Source: Streptomyces albireticuli
GTDB lineage: Bacteria; Actinomycetota; Actinomycetes; Streptomycetales; Streptomycetaceae
Reading direction: 5' to 3'
DNA: 64,000 nt
NCBI RefSeq assembly: GCF_002192455.1
Contig: NZ_CP021744.1
Span: 4,807,501 to 4,871,500 of the forward strand
Numbering within the stretch: the first letter of the stretch is position 1; each line of letters starts with the position of its first letter. Position numbers and translations under genes: made by a program. Positions 40,085-49,000 of this stretch are shown in pieces. The notes under the pieces are model-generated. The model was not told the origin of the DNA, searched no databases, and worked only from the letters and a program-made list of their open reading frames with translations.

Positions 40085-41935
40085 ATGCGGCCCGTGGCTG
40101 AGCGTGGCGGGCGGCGGGCAGCGGCGGCCGTGCCCGCCGGCCCGGCCCGGACGGCGGCGCCGTCGCCCGCGCGCCGTCGCCCGCTGCCGGTACGGCCGCC
40201 CGTCCTCGCCGTCGCCGTCCCCGCCGCCGTCATGCTCGTCCTCGGGCTCTGGGGCCTGGACCGGGGCACGATGTGGCGGGACGAGAGCGCCACCTTCCAG
40301 ATCGCCCGTCGCTCCCTGCCCGAGATCGGGCACGCGCTCGGCACCGTCGACGCCGTCCACGGCCTCTACTACCTGCTGATGCACGCCGTACTCGCCGTCC
40401 GGGACGACGAACTCGCCCTGCGGCTGCCGTCCGTCGCCGCCTCCGCCGCCACGGCCGGGCTCGTCGGCGCGCTCGGCTGCCGCCTCGCCCGCCCGCGCGT
40501 GGGCCTGTGGGCCGGGCTGCTGTACGCCACCACGCCCTTCGTCAGCCACTACGCGCAGGAGGCCCGCTCGTACGCCCTGGTCGCCGCCGGGGCGGCGCTC
40601 GCCACCTGGCTGCTGGTCCGCGCCGTCGACCACGGCTCGGCGGGGCGCTGGGCGGGCTACGGCGCGGTGGCCGCCGGGACGGCGCTGCTCCACGAGTTCG
40701 CCGTCCTGCTCCTGGCCGCGCACGCCGTGACCCTGCTGGCCTCCCGGGTGCCGTGGCGCACATGGCGGGCCTGGGGGTGCGCGGCGGCCGGCTGCTGCCT
40801 CGCGCTGCTGCCGCTGGTGATCGTCTCGCGGGCGCAGAGCGCGCAGGTGTCGTGGATCAGGACGCCGGGGCGGCGGGAGGCGGAGGCGCTGCTGTACGCG
40901 TTCGCGGGGCCGGGGGAGCCGGTGCTGACGGTCACGCTGGTGCTGGCCGGGATCTCCCTGCTGGCACCCGTGGCGAGCCGGGGGAGGCGGGTTCTCTCCG
41001 CTGCCCGCTCCTTCTCGCGGCCGGGGGCGATCCCCCGGACCCCCGGGCCGCGCTCCGCGCCGCGCCCCCGGACGCCGGACGGGCCGGGTGCCGGCGCCCG
41101 CTCGATGTCGGCCTCCGCCGTCGGCGAGCTGGTCCTCCGCGTGTCCGGAGCACGATCCCGGGCGGCTTCCCGGCTCGTCCGGCCACTGAGGGCCGGAGTC
41201 CCCGTGTCGCTGAACGCCGTGGCGGTGCCGCTCGCGGTCGTGCCGCCCGTGCTCCTCTTCGGCGCCGCGCAGTTCCAGCCGCTGTTCCTCGACCGCTATC
41301 TGCTCTTCTGCCTCGCCGGGGTGCCGCTGCTCGCCGCCGCCGGGGCCGACCGCGTCCTCACCGCCCTCGCAGCCCTCAAGGCCCTCCCCGCCTTCCGGGC
41401 CCTCCCCGCCGTCCCGGCGCTGCGGCCGCCCGGGCCCCGGGTGGGGCGGCGGGCCGTGGCCGTGGCCGGGGCGCTGGCCGTCGTGGCGGCCTTCGCGTGC
41501 CAGCTCCCCGCGCAGCGGCGCGAGCGGCTGCCCGTCAGCCGAGGGGACGAGCTGGCCCCGGTCGCCGCCCTCGTCGGACGGCTGGCCGGGCCCGGTGACG
41601 CGGTGCTCTTCCTCCCCCTGCACGAGCGCCGCGTCGCCCTGGCCTACCCCCGGGACTTCACCGGCCTGCGCGACCTCACCCTCGCCCGGTCACCCGCCGC
41701 CTCCGGCACCCTCTTCGGCGAGGAGGTCACCGCCGGCGCGCTGCGCGACCGCCTGGCCGGGCTCCCCCGGGGCAGCCGCGTCTGGGTCGTGCAGGACACC
41801 GCGACCGTCGGCACCCGGTGGTTCCGCGCCCAGCGCGCCGAGTACGCCAAGACGACCGTGCTCGACGGGCTGTGCGAAGAAGGGGCCTCGGTCTTCGTGC
41901 GCGGGGGCGCGGTCACGCTCCGCATACGCCGGTGA
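40085..41935 (+). CDS. GT39/ArnT-like membrane glycosyltransferase
   Basis: A 616-residue polytopic protein with about ten hydrophobic segments. After the first helix comes the GT-C signature TMWRDESATFQIARRSLPE with the Asp-Glu pair. YYLLMHAVLAV and HYAQEARSYALVAA are further hallmarks of the ArnT/PMT-like group. The enzyme probably moves a sugar from a polyprenol-phosphate donor to an outer-face acceptor. A Pro/Arg-rich loop (about 310-350) and an Ala/Leu/Pro repeat (ALKALPAFRALPAVPAL, about 433-449) are unusual insertions. ATG 40085 lacks a clear Shine-Dalgarno because the 9-bp array lies right upstream. It converges with the ABC importer genes. Confidence 0.83.
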   Translation: MRPVAERGGRRAAAAVPAGPARTAAPSPARRRPLPVRPPVLAVAVPAAVMLVLGLWGLDRGTMWRDESATFQIARRSLPEIGHALGTVDAVHGLYYLLMHAVLAVRDDELALRLPSVAASAATAGLVGALGCRLARPRVGLWAGLLYATTPFVSHYAQEARSYALVAAGAALATWLLVRAVDHGSAGRWAGYGAVAAGTALLHEFAVLLLAAHAVTLLASRVPWRTWRAWGCAAAGCCLALLPLVIVSRAQSAQVSWIRTPGRREAEALLYAFAGPGEPVLTVTLVLAGISLLAPVASRGRRVLSAARSFSRPGAIPRTPGPRSAPRPRTPDGPGAGARSMSASAVGELVLRVSGARSRAASRLVRPLRAGVPVSLNAVAVPLAVVPPVLLFGAAQFQPLFLDRYLLFCLAGVPLLAAAGADRVLTALAALKALPAFRALPAVPALRPPGPRVGRRAVAVAGALAVVAAFACQLPAQRRERLPVSRGDELAPVAALVGRLAGPGDAVLFLPLHERRVALAYPRDFTGLRDLTLARSPAASGTLFGEEVTAGALRDRLAGLPRGSRVWVVQDTATVGTRWFRAQRAEYAKTTVLDGLCEEGASVFVRGGAVTLRIRR

Positions 41936-41978
41936 AGCCGCGCCCCGCGCCCGCGACGGCCACCGCCACCGCACCGCC

Positions 41979-42860
41979 TCACTTCACCGCGCCCGCCATC
42001 ACCCCGCTGACGAACTGCCGCTGGAAGGCGAAGAAGACCGCGAGGGGGACGGCCATGGAGAGGAAGGCCCCCGAGGCGAGGATGTCGATGTTGTCGCCGA
42101 ACTGCCGCACCTGCTGCTGGAGCGCGACCGTGATCGGCGGGTTCCCGCTGTCGGCGAAGATCAGGGCGATCAGCATGTCGTTCCACACCCACAGGAACTG
42201 GAAGATGCCGAGCGAGGCGATCGCCGGGCCGCCCAGCGGCAGCACCACCCGCAGGAACAGCCGGATCTCGCCCGCCCCGTCCAGCCGGGCCGCCTCCAGC
42301 AGCTCGCGGGGGATCTCCGCGAAGAAGTTCCGCAGCAGGAAGACCGCGAACGGCAGCCCGAAGGCGGTGTGGAAGAGCACCACGCCCGGGGTCGACTCGA
42401 AGATGCCCAGGGAGTTGAAGAGCTTCGCGACCGGGATCAGCGCGACCTGCACCGGCACCACCAGCAGGCCCACGACGGCCATGAACCACCAGTCGCGGCC
42501 CGGGAAGTCGAGCCAGGCGAAGGCGTAGCCGGCCAGCGCGCCGACGAAGACCACCAGCACCGTCGCCGGCACGGTGATCAGCGCCGTGGTGAGGAGGGAC
42601 TTCATCACCGTGTCGTTGGAGAAGAGGGTGCTGTAGCTCTCGGTGGTGAGCTGCGCCGGGTGGCTCAGCACCTTCCACCACCCCGAGGCCGCGATGTCGC
42701 CCTTGTCGCGGAAGGAGGAGAGCAGCAGCCCGACGGTCGGCGTCAGCCAGAACAGCCCGACGACGACCAGGAAGAGGCGCATCACGCCACCGCCGAGCCG
42801 CCCGGCGATCCGCGCCGGCAGCGACCGCTTGGCCCGTACGGCCGTGTCCAGGGTGGTCAT
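41979..42860 (-). CDS. carbohydrate ABC transporter permease (MalG-like)
   Basis: Inner-membrane channel subunit, 293 residues, with six hydrophobic segments. The cytoplasmic EAA loop is EAARLDGAGEIRLFLRVVLP, followed by PLGGPAIASLG, the contact site for the ATPase. The C-terminal RQFVSGVMAGAVK is the classic end of this permease class (CUT1 family, sugar or oligosaccharide import). ATG 42860 overlaps the previous stop as ATGA and is preceded by AAGGAG. No ATPase gene is present nearby; Streptomyces CUT1 importers commonly share the ATPase MsiK. Confidence 0.92.
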   Translation of the reverse strand: MTTLDTAVRAKRSLPARIAGRLGGGVMRLFLVVVGLFWLTPTVGLLLSSFRDKGDIAASGWWKVLSHPAQLTTESYSTLFSNDTVMKSLLTTALITVPATVLVVFVGALAGYAFAWLDFPGRDWWFMAVVGLLVVPVQVALIPVAKLFNSLGIFESTPGVVLFHTAFGLPFAVFLLRNFFAEIPRELLEAARLDGAGEIRLFLRVVLPLGGPAIASLGIFQFLWVWNDMLIALIFADSGNPPITVALQQQVRQFGDNIDILASGAFLSMAVPLAVFFAFQRQFVSGVMAGAVK

Positions 42861-44260
42861 CGCTGCCGCTCCTTCCGGATCCGCCTGAGGTTCACCAGCA
42901 TCACCGGCAGTACGAGCACCAGCAGGAAGACGGCGATGGCGCTGCCGACACCCTGGTTGACGTCCGTGCCGAAGGAGGACTGGTACAGCTGGAGCGCCAG
43001 CACATTGGCGTTGTCGAGGCTCGCGCCGGGCGCGATGATGTAGACGAGGTCGAAGATCTTCAGCACGTTGATCATGAGCGTGACGAGGACGACCCCGAGG
43101 ACCGGCGCCAGCAGCGGCACCGTCACCCGGCGGAAGACCTGCCACTCGTTCGCGCCGTCCACCCGCGCGGCCTCCAGGAGTTCGCGCGGCACGCTCGCGA
43201 GGCCCGCCGCGATGAGGACCATCGCGAAGCCCGCCCACATCCACACGTACGCGCCGATGATCGCCGGGGTGACCAGCGAGGGGCCCAGCCAGTCGACGCC
43301 GTTGTAGGGCGCGGCGAAGTTCGAGGCCGGCAGCGACAGCAGCGCGCCGTCCGCCGACGCGGGCAGGGTGAAGGTGCCGTCGGCGGCGGAGGTCGCGGAG
43401 GCGACGGTCCGGCCGTCCCTGACCGCCTCCACCGTGACGCCCTTCAGCGCCTTCTCGCCCGGGTCGATCACGCCCGGCTTCCCCCCGCCGCCCCGGGTGA
43501 AGTCCCGCCACACCGTCCCGGTGACCCGCCCGGCCGCCTCCCGGGGCGGGGCCGCGGCCTGCGCGCCCTTGAGGTCCTTGGGCTTCGCGCCCACCAGGGG
43601 CAGGACGGCCGGGGTGCCCGCCTTCACCACCGTCCGGGTGGTGAACGCCCCGCCGGCCCCGGTGAGCAGCCGGTCGTCCCTGGGGTGCGCCCCGGGGAAC
43701 GGCGCGGGGGCCTTGAAGGTGTCGTGGACGCCCACCCACACGGCGTTCGCGACGCCGCGGTCGGGGTTCTGCTCGTACACCAGCCGGAAGATGATGCCCG
43801 CGGCGAGCATCGAGATCGCCATCGGCATAAAGACGACGATCTTGAATGCCGTGCCCCAGCGCACCCGTTCGGTGAGGACCGCGAAGATCAGCCCCAGCGC
43901 CGTGGCCACGGAGGGCGCGACGATCACCCAGATGACGTTGTTCTTGAGGGCCGTGCGGATCCGTTCGTCGGTGAAGACCTCGCGGTAGTTGTCGACGCCC
44001 GCGAAGCCGTCGCCGGAGGCGTCGAGGAAGCTGCGGTAGACGGAATAGCCGATGGGATAGACGACGAGGGCGCCGAGCAGCGCCAGCGCCGGGAGCAGGA
44101 ACAGCGCGGCGACCCAGGCCCGGGTGCCCAGCGCGCTCCTGGGCTTCCTCCCGGAAGCGCCGGGCGGGCCGGCGGCGCCGGAAGGGCCGGAGGAAGGGGT
44201 GTCAGCGGGCGGGACGGGCGGCCCGGAGGCCGCAGCGCCGCCCGCGGAGGCGGTCGACAT
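42857..44260 (-). CDS. carbohydrate ABC transporter permease (MalF-like) with inserted beta-domain
   Basis: Partner permease, 467 residues, much longer than the usual 300. N-terminal Pro/Gly-rich tail (1-45); transmembrane segments near 50-72, 107-130, 138-162, then 325-345 and later. The EAA loop is EAARVDGANEWQVFRRVTVP. The extra 145 residues (about 177-320) sit in the extracytoplasmic loop between two helices. Part of it (about 246-305, GRVTGTVWRDF to SAADGTFTLP) reads like an SdrD-B/Cna-B-type beta-sandwich. This might touch the binding protein or the cell wall. It is cotranscribed with the binding protein (15 bp upstream) and the MalG-like gene. Confidence 0.9.
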   Translation of the reverse strand: MSTASAGGAAASGPPVPPADTPSSGPSGAAGPPGASGRKPRSALGTRAWVAALFLLPALALLGALVVYPIGYSVYRSFLDASGDGFAGVDNYREVFTDERIRTALKNNVIWVIVAPSVATALGLIFAVLTERVRWGTAFKIVVFMPMAISMLAAGIIFRLVYEQNPDRGVANAVWVGVHDTFKAPAPFPGAHPRDDRLLTGAGGAFTTRTVVKAGTPAVLPLVGAKPKDLKGAQAAAPPREAAGRVTGTVWRDFTRGGGGKPGVIDPGEKALKGVTVEAVRDGRTVASATSAADGTFTLPASADGALLSLPASNFAAPYNGVDWLGPSLVTPAIIGAYVWMWAGFAMVLIAAGLASVPRELLEAARVDGANEWQVFRRVTVPLLAPVLGVVLVTLMINVLKIFDLVYIIAPGASLDNANVLALQLYQSSFGTDVNQGVGSAIAVFLLVLVLPVMLVNLRRIRKERQR

Positions 44261-44275
44261 GATGCGGGGCTCCTG

Positions 44276-45649
44276 TCAGCTCTTGAACGCCTTGGCCGCG
44301 TCGGACTCCAGCTTCCGCTGGGTGCCCGCCACGTCGCCGGGGTTCTTCAGGAAATCCTGGAGATGCTTCCACTCGCCCTGGCCCGGCTTGCCGCCGAAGG
44401 AGGCGGGCGCCAGGTCGGACATGTCGAAGCGGAAGTCGTCGCCGGCCGAGACGAGGGCCTTGGCGATGGAACGGAGCACGTCATTGGGGTAGGCGGCCGG
44501 GTCGAGGTTCCTGTTGGCGGACAGGAAGCCGCCCTCCGCGGCCCACACCCGGGCGGCGTCGGCCGAGGAGAGGAACGTCAGCAGCGCCTGGGCGGCCGGC
44601 CCCTCCTTCAGCGCCACCCCCACGTCGCCGCCGGTCACCACCGGGGGTTTGGCGCCCACCGAGGGGAAGGGGAAGACCTTGGCGTCCTTCCCGATCTCCG
44701 CCCTGGCGGCGAGGATGTTGGCCGCCGCGAAGTCGCCCTCGAAGACCATGGCGGCCTTCGGCTCCTCGCCGCCGCTGAAGGTCTGGGTGACGGAGGTGGG
44801 GAACTGGGTCTGGATCGCGCCGTCGTTGCCGTCCGCCAGCAGGCCCTTGCCGCCGAAGAGCTGCCCCAGGCCGGTCAGGGCGTCCTTCACGGACGGGTCC
44901 GTCCACGGGATCCTGTGCTGCGCCAGCAGGTCGTACTTCTCCGGGCCCGCCTGCGAGAGGTAGACGTTCTCGAACCAGTCGGTGAGCGTCCAGCCGTCCG
45001 CCCCCGCCACCGACACCGGCGGGATGCCGTAGTCGGCGATCAGCTGCGCGGTGTCCAGGAAGTCCCGCCACGTCCGGGGCTCCTTGGCGCCCGCCCCGTC
45101 GAAGACCTTGGTGTTGTACCAGACGAGCGACTTGTTGCTGACCTTGAAGTAGACGCCGTAGCGCTTCCCCTCGTACGAGCCGAGGTCCTGCCAGCCCTTG
45201 CTGAAGTTCTTCGCCAGCTCCGCCGTCGCCTCGTCGCCGAGCGGTTTGAGCCATCCCTTCCGCGCGAATTCCCTGAGCACGCCCGGCTGTTGGAGCATCG
45301 CCACGTCGGGAGGGTCCCCGCCCGCGACCTTCGAGCCGACGAAGGACGACATGTCGTCGCCGCTGGGCACGAAGGCCACCTCGGCGCCCGTGCGCCGCGA
45401 GAACTCGTCCAGGACCTTGGTGAAGCCCTTCTGCTCGGCGCCCGTCCAGACCGCGGTGACCTTGAGCTTCTGGCCGTTGAGCTTCGGGAGCCGGACGGTG
45501 TGCGGGACGACGTCCGAGGAGCCGGGTGCCGGAACCGGGCTTCTCCCGCCGTCGTCGCTGCATCCCGCGGCCGTCAGGGCCAGGGCCCCCGCCGCGATGA
45601 GTGCCAGGGCACCGCGCGCCCCCCGCACCGTGCGAAGCGATGTACGCAT
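44276..45649 (-). CDS. extracellular solute-binding lipoprotein (carbohydrate ABC importer)
   Basis: A 457-residue substrate-binding protein. The signal peptide ends in the lipobox TAAGC, with Cys30 as the lipidation site. The mature part has the two-lobed binding-protein layout typical of family 1 sugar-binding proteins: LKVTAVWTGAEQKGFTKVLD, DPPDVAMLQQPGVLREFA, then YKVSNKSLVWYN-like and AMVFEGDFAAANIL segments. Substrate unknown; alpha-glucoside-type importers look similar. The start at 45649 is preceded by GGGAGGGG. It is the first gene of the importer operon and is not followed by a regulator, so control is presumably from elsewhere. Confidence 0.92.
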   Translation of the reverse strand: MRTSLRTVRGARGALALIAAGALALTAAGCSDDGGRSPVPAPGSSDVVPHTVRLPKLNGQKLKVTAVWTGAEQKGFTKVLDEFSRRTGAEVAFVPSGDDMSSFVGSKVAGGDPPDVAMLQQPGVLREFARKGWLKPLGDEATAELAKNFSKGWQDLGSYEGKRYGVYFKVSNKSLVWYNTKVFDGAGAKEPRTWRDFLDTAQLIADYGIPPVSVAGADGWTLTDWFENVYLSQAGPEKYDLLAQHRIPWTDPSVKDALTGLGQLFGGKGLLADGNDGAIQTQFPTSVTQTFSGGEEPKAAMVFEGDFAAANILAARAEIGKDAKVFPFPSVGAKPPVVTGGDVGVALKEGPAAQALLTFLSSADAARVWAAEGGFLSANRNLDPAAYPNDVLRSIAKALVSAGDDFRFDMSDLAPASFGGKPGQGEWKHLQDFLKNPGDVAGTQRKLESDAAKAFKS

Positions 45650-46044
45650 TGCCGCCCCTCCCGTACGAGCCCCCGATGGGCGGCCGCAGCGCGCACCGGC
45701 CCGGCGTGCGGCCCGCCTCCCCGTGCGACAGTCCTACGCCCGCCCGCGAGCCGCCGCAATACCGTCAACGGGGACAACTCGCTTATCGTGACCGGGCTGT
45801 GATGCGCTGTCACGCGAGCCTCCGGGCCGGTGGCGGGCGCGCCGGGCCCTTTCCGGTCCGGCCCCTTCGCGCCGGCTCCGGTCCGCGGCCCGCCCCGGAG
45901 CGCGGTCCTCGCGCGCCACAGGCCGTCCGGCCCGCCCGGCGCGCGAGGACGCCCGGGCGGGAGTGACCGGATCCGCCGGGCACCTCCACAGTCCGCCGCG
46001 CCCCCCGCCACGGTCGTGCGCCCCCCCCGCCGCCGACGGCGCGG
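45650..46044. promoter_or_regulatory. 395-bp region upstream of the ABC importer operon
   Basis: No supported gene. The stretch near 45757-45815 is less GC-rich and contains CGTGAC (45786-45791) and GTCACG (45808-45813), a split dyad. It probably contains the operon's promoter. The half nearer the FtsK-like gene is nearly pure GC and carries no clear signal; the two genes are not divergent here (both point left), so the FtsK-like transcript must end in it. Confidence 0.3.
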
Positions 46045-49000
46045 TCACAGCAGCGGCGGCGCGGCCTCCGCCCCGGCCGACTGCGCGGCCCGCTGAAGGG
46101 CGCTGGCGAGCAGCGCCAGGTCCGTCGGGCCGTTGCCGAGCTCGCGCACCGGGCGGCGGGTCGGCGGATCGCCCATCCGCTGCCAGTCCAGCGCCACCAC
46201 CGTCGGGCGGAGCGTCGCCGTCCGGGGGATCCGGCCCGTGACCCGGCCGGCCTGGAAGGGCGTCGTCGCGTCGTCGTCCGGGCGCATCAGCCGGCCGCGG
46301 CCCGGCGCGGGCTCGCCCGCGCCGCTGCCGTCCGCCGCCCCGCCGTCGGCCGAGGGCGGGGCGATCTCCAGCGTCGCGCGCAGCCCGGCCCGCTCGACGG
46401 CCGCCGTGTCGGCCGTCCGCTCGGGGCGGCCGGAGGCCGCCACCAGGTGCACCCCGAGCCGCTCGCCGTCCCGGGCCACGGCCTCCAGGGCGCGCACGAC
46501 GGAGCCCGCCGCCGGCCGGCCCGTACTGCCCAGGGCCGGGGCGACCAGCGCGTCGAAGTCGTCGACGAGGACGACGAGACGGGGCAGCGCCGTCTCCGCC
46601 GTGAGCGACGGCCCGTCCCGCTGGGTGCGCAGCTTCAGGGTGCCCGTCGGCAGGCTGTCCAGGTCACCGGCGGCGTCCATCGGGCGGCGGGGCGCCACGA
46701 CCTGCGCGGCGGCGACGGCGGCGTGCTGGGTGTGCCAGGCCGTGAAGTCGAGCCGGCCGAGCAGCTCGGCGCGGCGCTTGAGCTCGGAGCTGAGCGCTTG
46801 CGCGAACTCCCGCATCCGCACCGGGTCGGAGGCCGCGAGGTACGTGGAGACGTGCGGCAGGTCCGTGCACAGCCGCAGCCCCTCGCCCCGCTCGGCGCCG
46901 GCCCCGTCGACCAGCACGAGCGAGAGCCGGTCGGGCCGGTCCGCCGCCGCGAGCGAGGCCGCGAGGGAGCGCAGCAGCTCGGACTTGCCGCTGCCGGTGC
47001 CGCCCTCGACGAGCAGGTGCGGTCCGTCCGCCGCGAGGTCCACGGCGAGCGGGCCGTGCGGCCCGGCCCCGAGCACCGCGACGGCGCGGCCGCCGGGCCG
47101 GGCGCCCCGGTCCGTGGCCGCCGCCCAGCGGGCGGTCAGCGAGGCGGGCGTGGCACGGGCGAGCCCCAGTTCGTCCAGCAGCCGGGCGCTGCGCGGCAGG
47201 GCCGCCGCCACCCGGGAGGCGGGGCCGCCGGCCGCCGCGTCCGACATCCGCAGGGGCGCCAGCGCCCGCGCGAAGCGCTCGGCCCACGCCGCCGACACGG
47301 CGTCCACGGCCGCGACCACGGCCGTGCCGTCGGCACCGTCGGCCGGCGGGTGCGTCGCGGCCGGGTAGCCCGGCCCGGCCGCGGCGACGGCCTCCGCGGG
47401 GCCCGGGTGCGTCAGGCCGTACGGGTCCGGGAAGCCGGCGCCGGGCGTGCCGTACGGATCGGGGGGCGGCGCGTACCGCGTGTCGAGGGCCGTACCGGGG
47501 GCGCCGGGGGGCGTGCCGTCCTGGCCGTACGCGTCGGCCGGCCGTGGCCGCTCGTACGCCTGCCCCGGGTCGGCCGCGGGCCCTCCGGCCGCCGCCACCG
47601 GCGCCCGGTGGATGACCTGGATCACCGTGGCCACGTCGCCGCTCAGCAGCGCCACGGCGCCGCAGTGCGGGAACGCCGGGGACGCGGCTCGGGCCGTGGC
47701 CAGTGTGGCGGAGACCGGCGAGGCGGGCGTCGTGGCGGGGGCCTCGGCCAGACAGAGCAGATGGATGCCCGCCGCCGGGCCGCCCGCCGCCAGCCGGGCG
47801 ACCGTCTCGCGCAGATCGGCCGAGCCGGGGTCGCCGTCGACGATCACGACGGTGCGCGGGCCGGTGTGGCGCTCGGCGGCGTGCGCGACGGCCGCCGCCG
47901 GGGCCGCCGCCCAGTGCGGGCCCAGCGGCCCCTCCTCCAGGCGGCGGACGAGCTCGGAGGTGCGGGCCACGGCCTGCTCACGGTCGTAGGCGGTCAGCAG
48001 CCGGCAGTCCTGGCCGCGCACCGGACGCAGCTGGGGCAGCCAGCCCAGCCAGGACCACTCCGCCAGCCGCTCCTCCGCCGTGCGCGCGCGGTCCGCGCTG
48101 ATCAGGACGAATTCCAGGGTGGCGGGGGAGTGCAGGGCGGCCAGCTGCGCGAGCACCGAGCGGGCCAGCCCGGACAGCCGCGCCCGGGGCCCGGCGAGCC
48201 CCAGGGAGCCCGCCTGCCGCAGCCCTACCGTCACGGGCACGGCCGCCAGGGCCGAGCCGTCCGGGGCGTAGCGGTCGGCGGTGCCCAGCCGGACGGTCAG
48301 CAGGTCCGTGTGGTCCGGGCCGCGCTCCCACAGACGCGGGCCCGGCCCGAGCGCCGTCAGCAGCACGCCCGCCGGGTCCGGCCAGCGCTCGCGCAGCGCC
48401 GCCGCCTCGGTGCGGGCGGTCTCGGCGGAGAGCGCGCCGTCCTCGGGCCACTCGCCGGGCGCCGCCGGCCTGGCGGCCGTGCCGCGGCCGCCGGTCAGCC
48501 GCCGCGCCCACGCCCCTATGCCGCGGTTGCGCCGCCGGGCCGGCTCCTCGGCGGGCCCGGCCGGGGCGGCCGGCGGCTGCGCGGGAGGTGCCTCGGGGCT
48601 CAGCCGCACCCCGCGCCCGCCGTGGGTCACGGGGTCCTCGCCGTACAGCGGGTCCGGGGCCGGGAAGCCGGCCGTGCCGACCGCGCTGCTCGTCCGGCCC
48701 GGCTCCCGCGCCTGCGGCGGGGCGCCCAGCCAGGGGCCGCGCGCCGGGGGAGCCAGCGGGCCCGTCGGCGGGGTGACGACGGGGCCCACCCGCAGGTGCC
48801 CCTCGCCGTCCGGGACGGCGGGCAGCACCGGCGGGTTCGCGTCCCGCGTGCCGTGCAGGCTCAGCACCGACTCGCCCACCCGCAGCAGCCCGCCGGAGGG
48901 GAAGACGACCGGCTCCCCGGTGACCTCCTCGCCTCCGAGGGCCGTGCCGTTGGTGGAGCCGAGGTCCCGCACGGTGACCGTGCCGTCCTCGGCGAGGGTG

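Noticed and set aside
37876-40101. 741-codon plus-strand frame opposite the GT2 gene at 38164
   Set aside because: Compositionally biased translation; the minus strand shows a clear glycosyltransferase with catalytic motifs.
45601-46241. Short plus-strand frames between the ABC importer and the FtsK-like gene
   Set aside because: No ribosome binding site, no conserved sequence, strong compositional bias.
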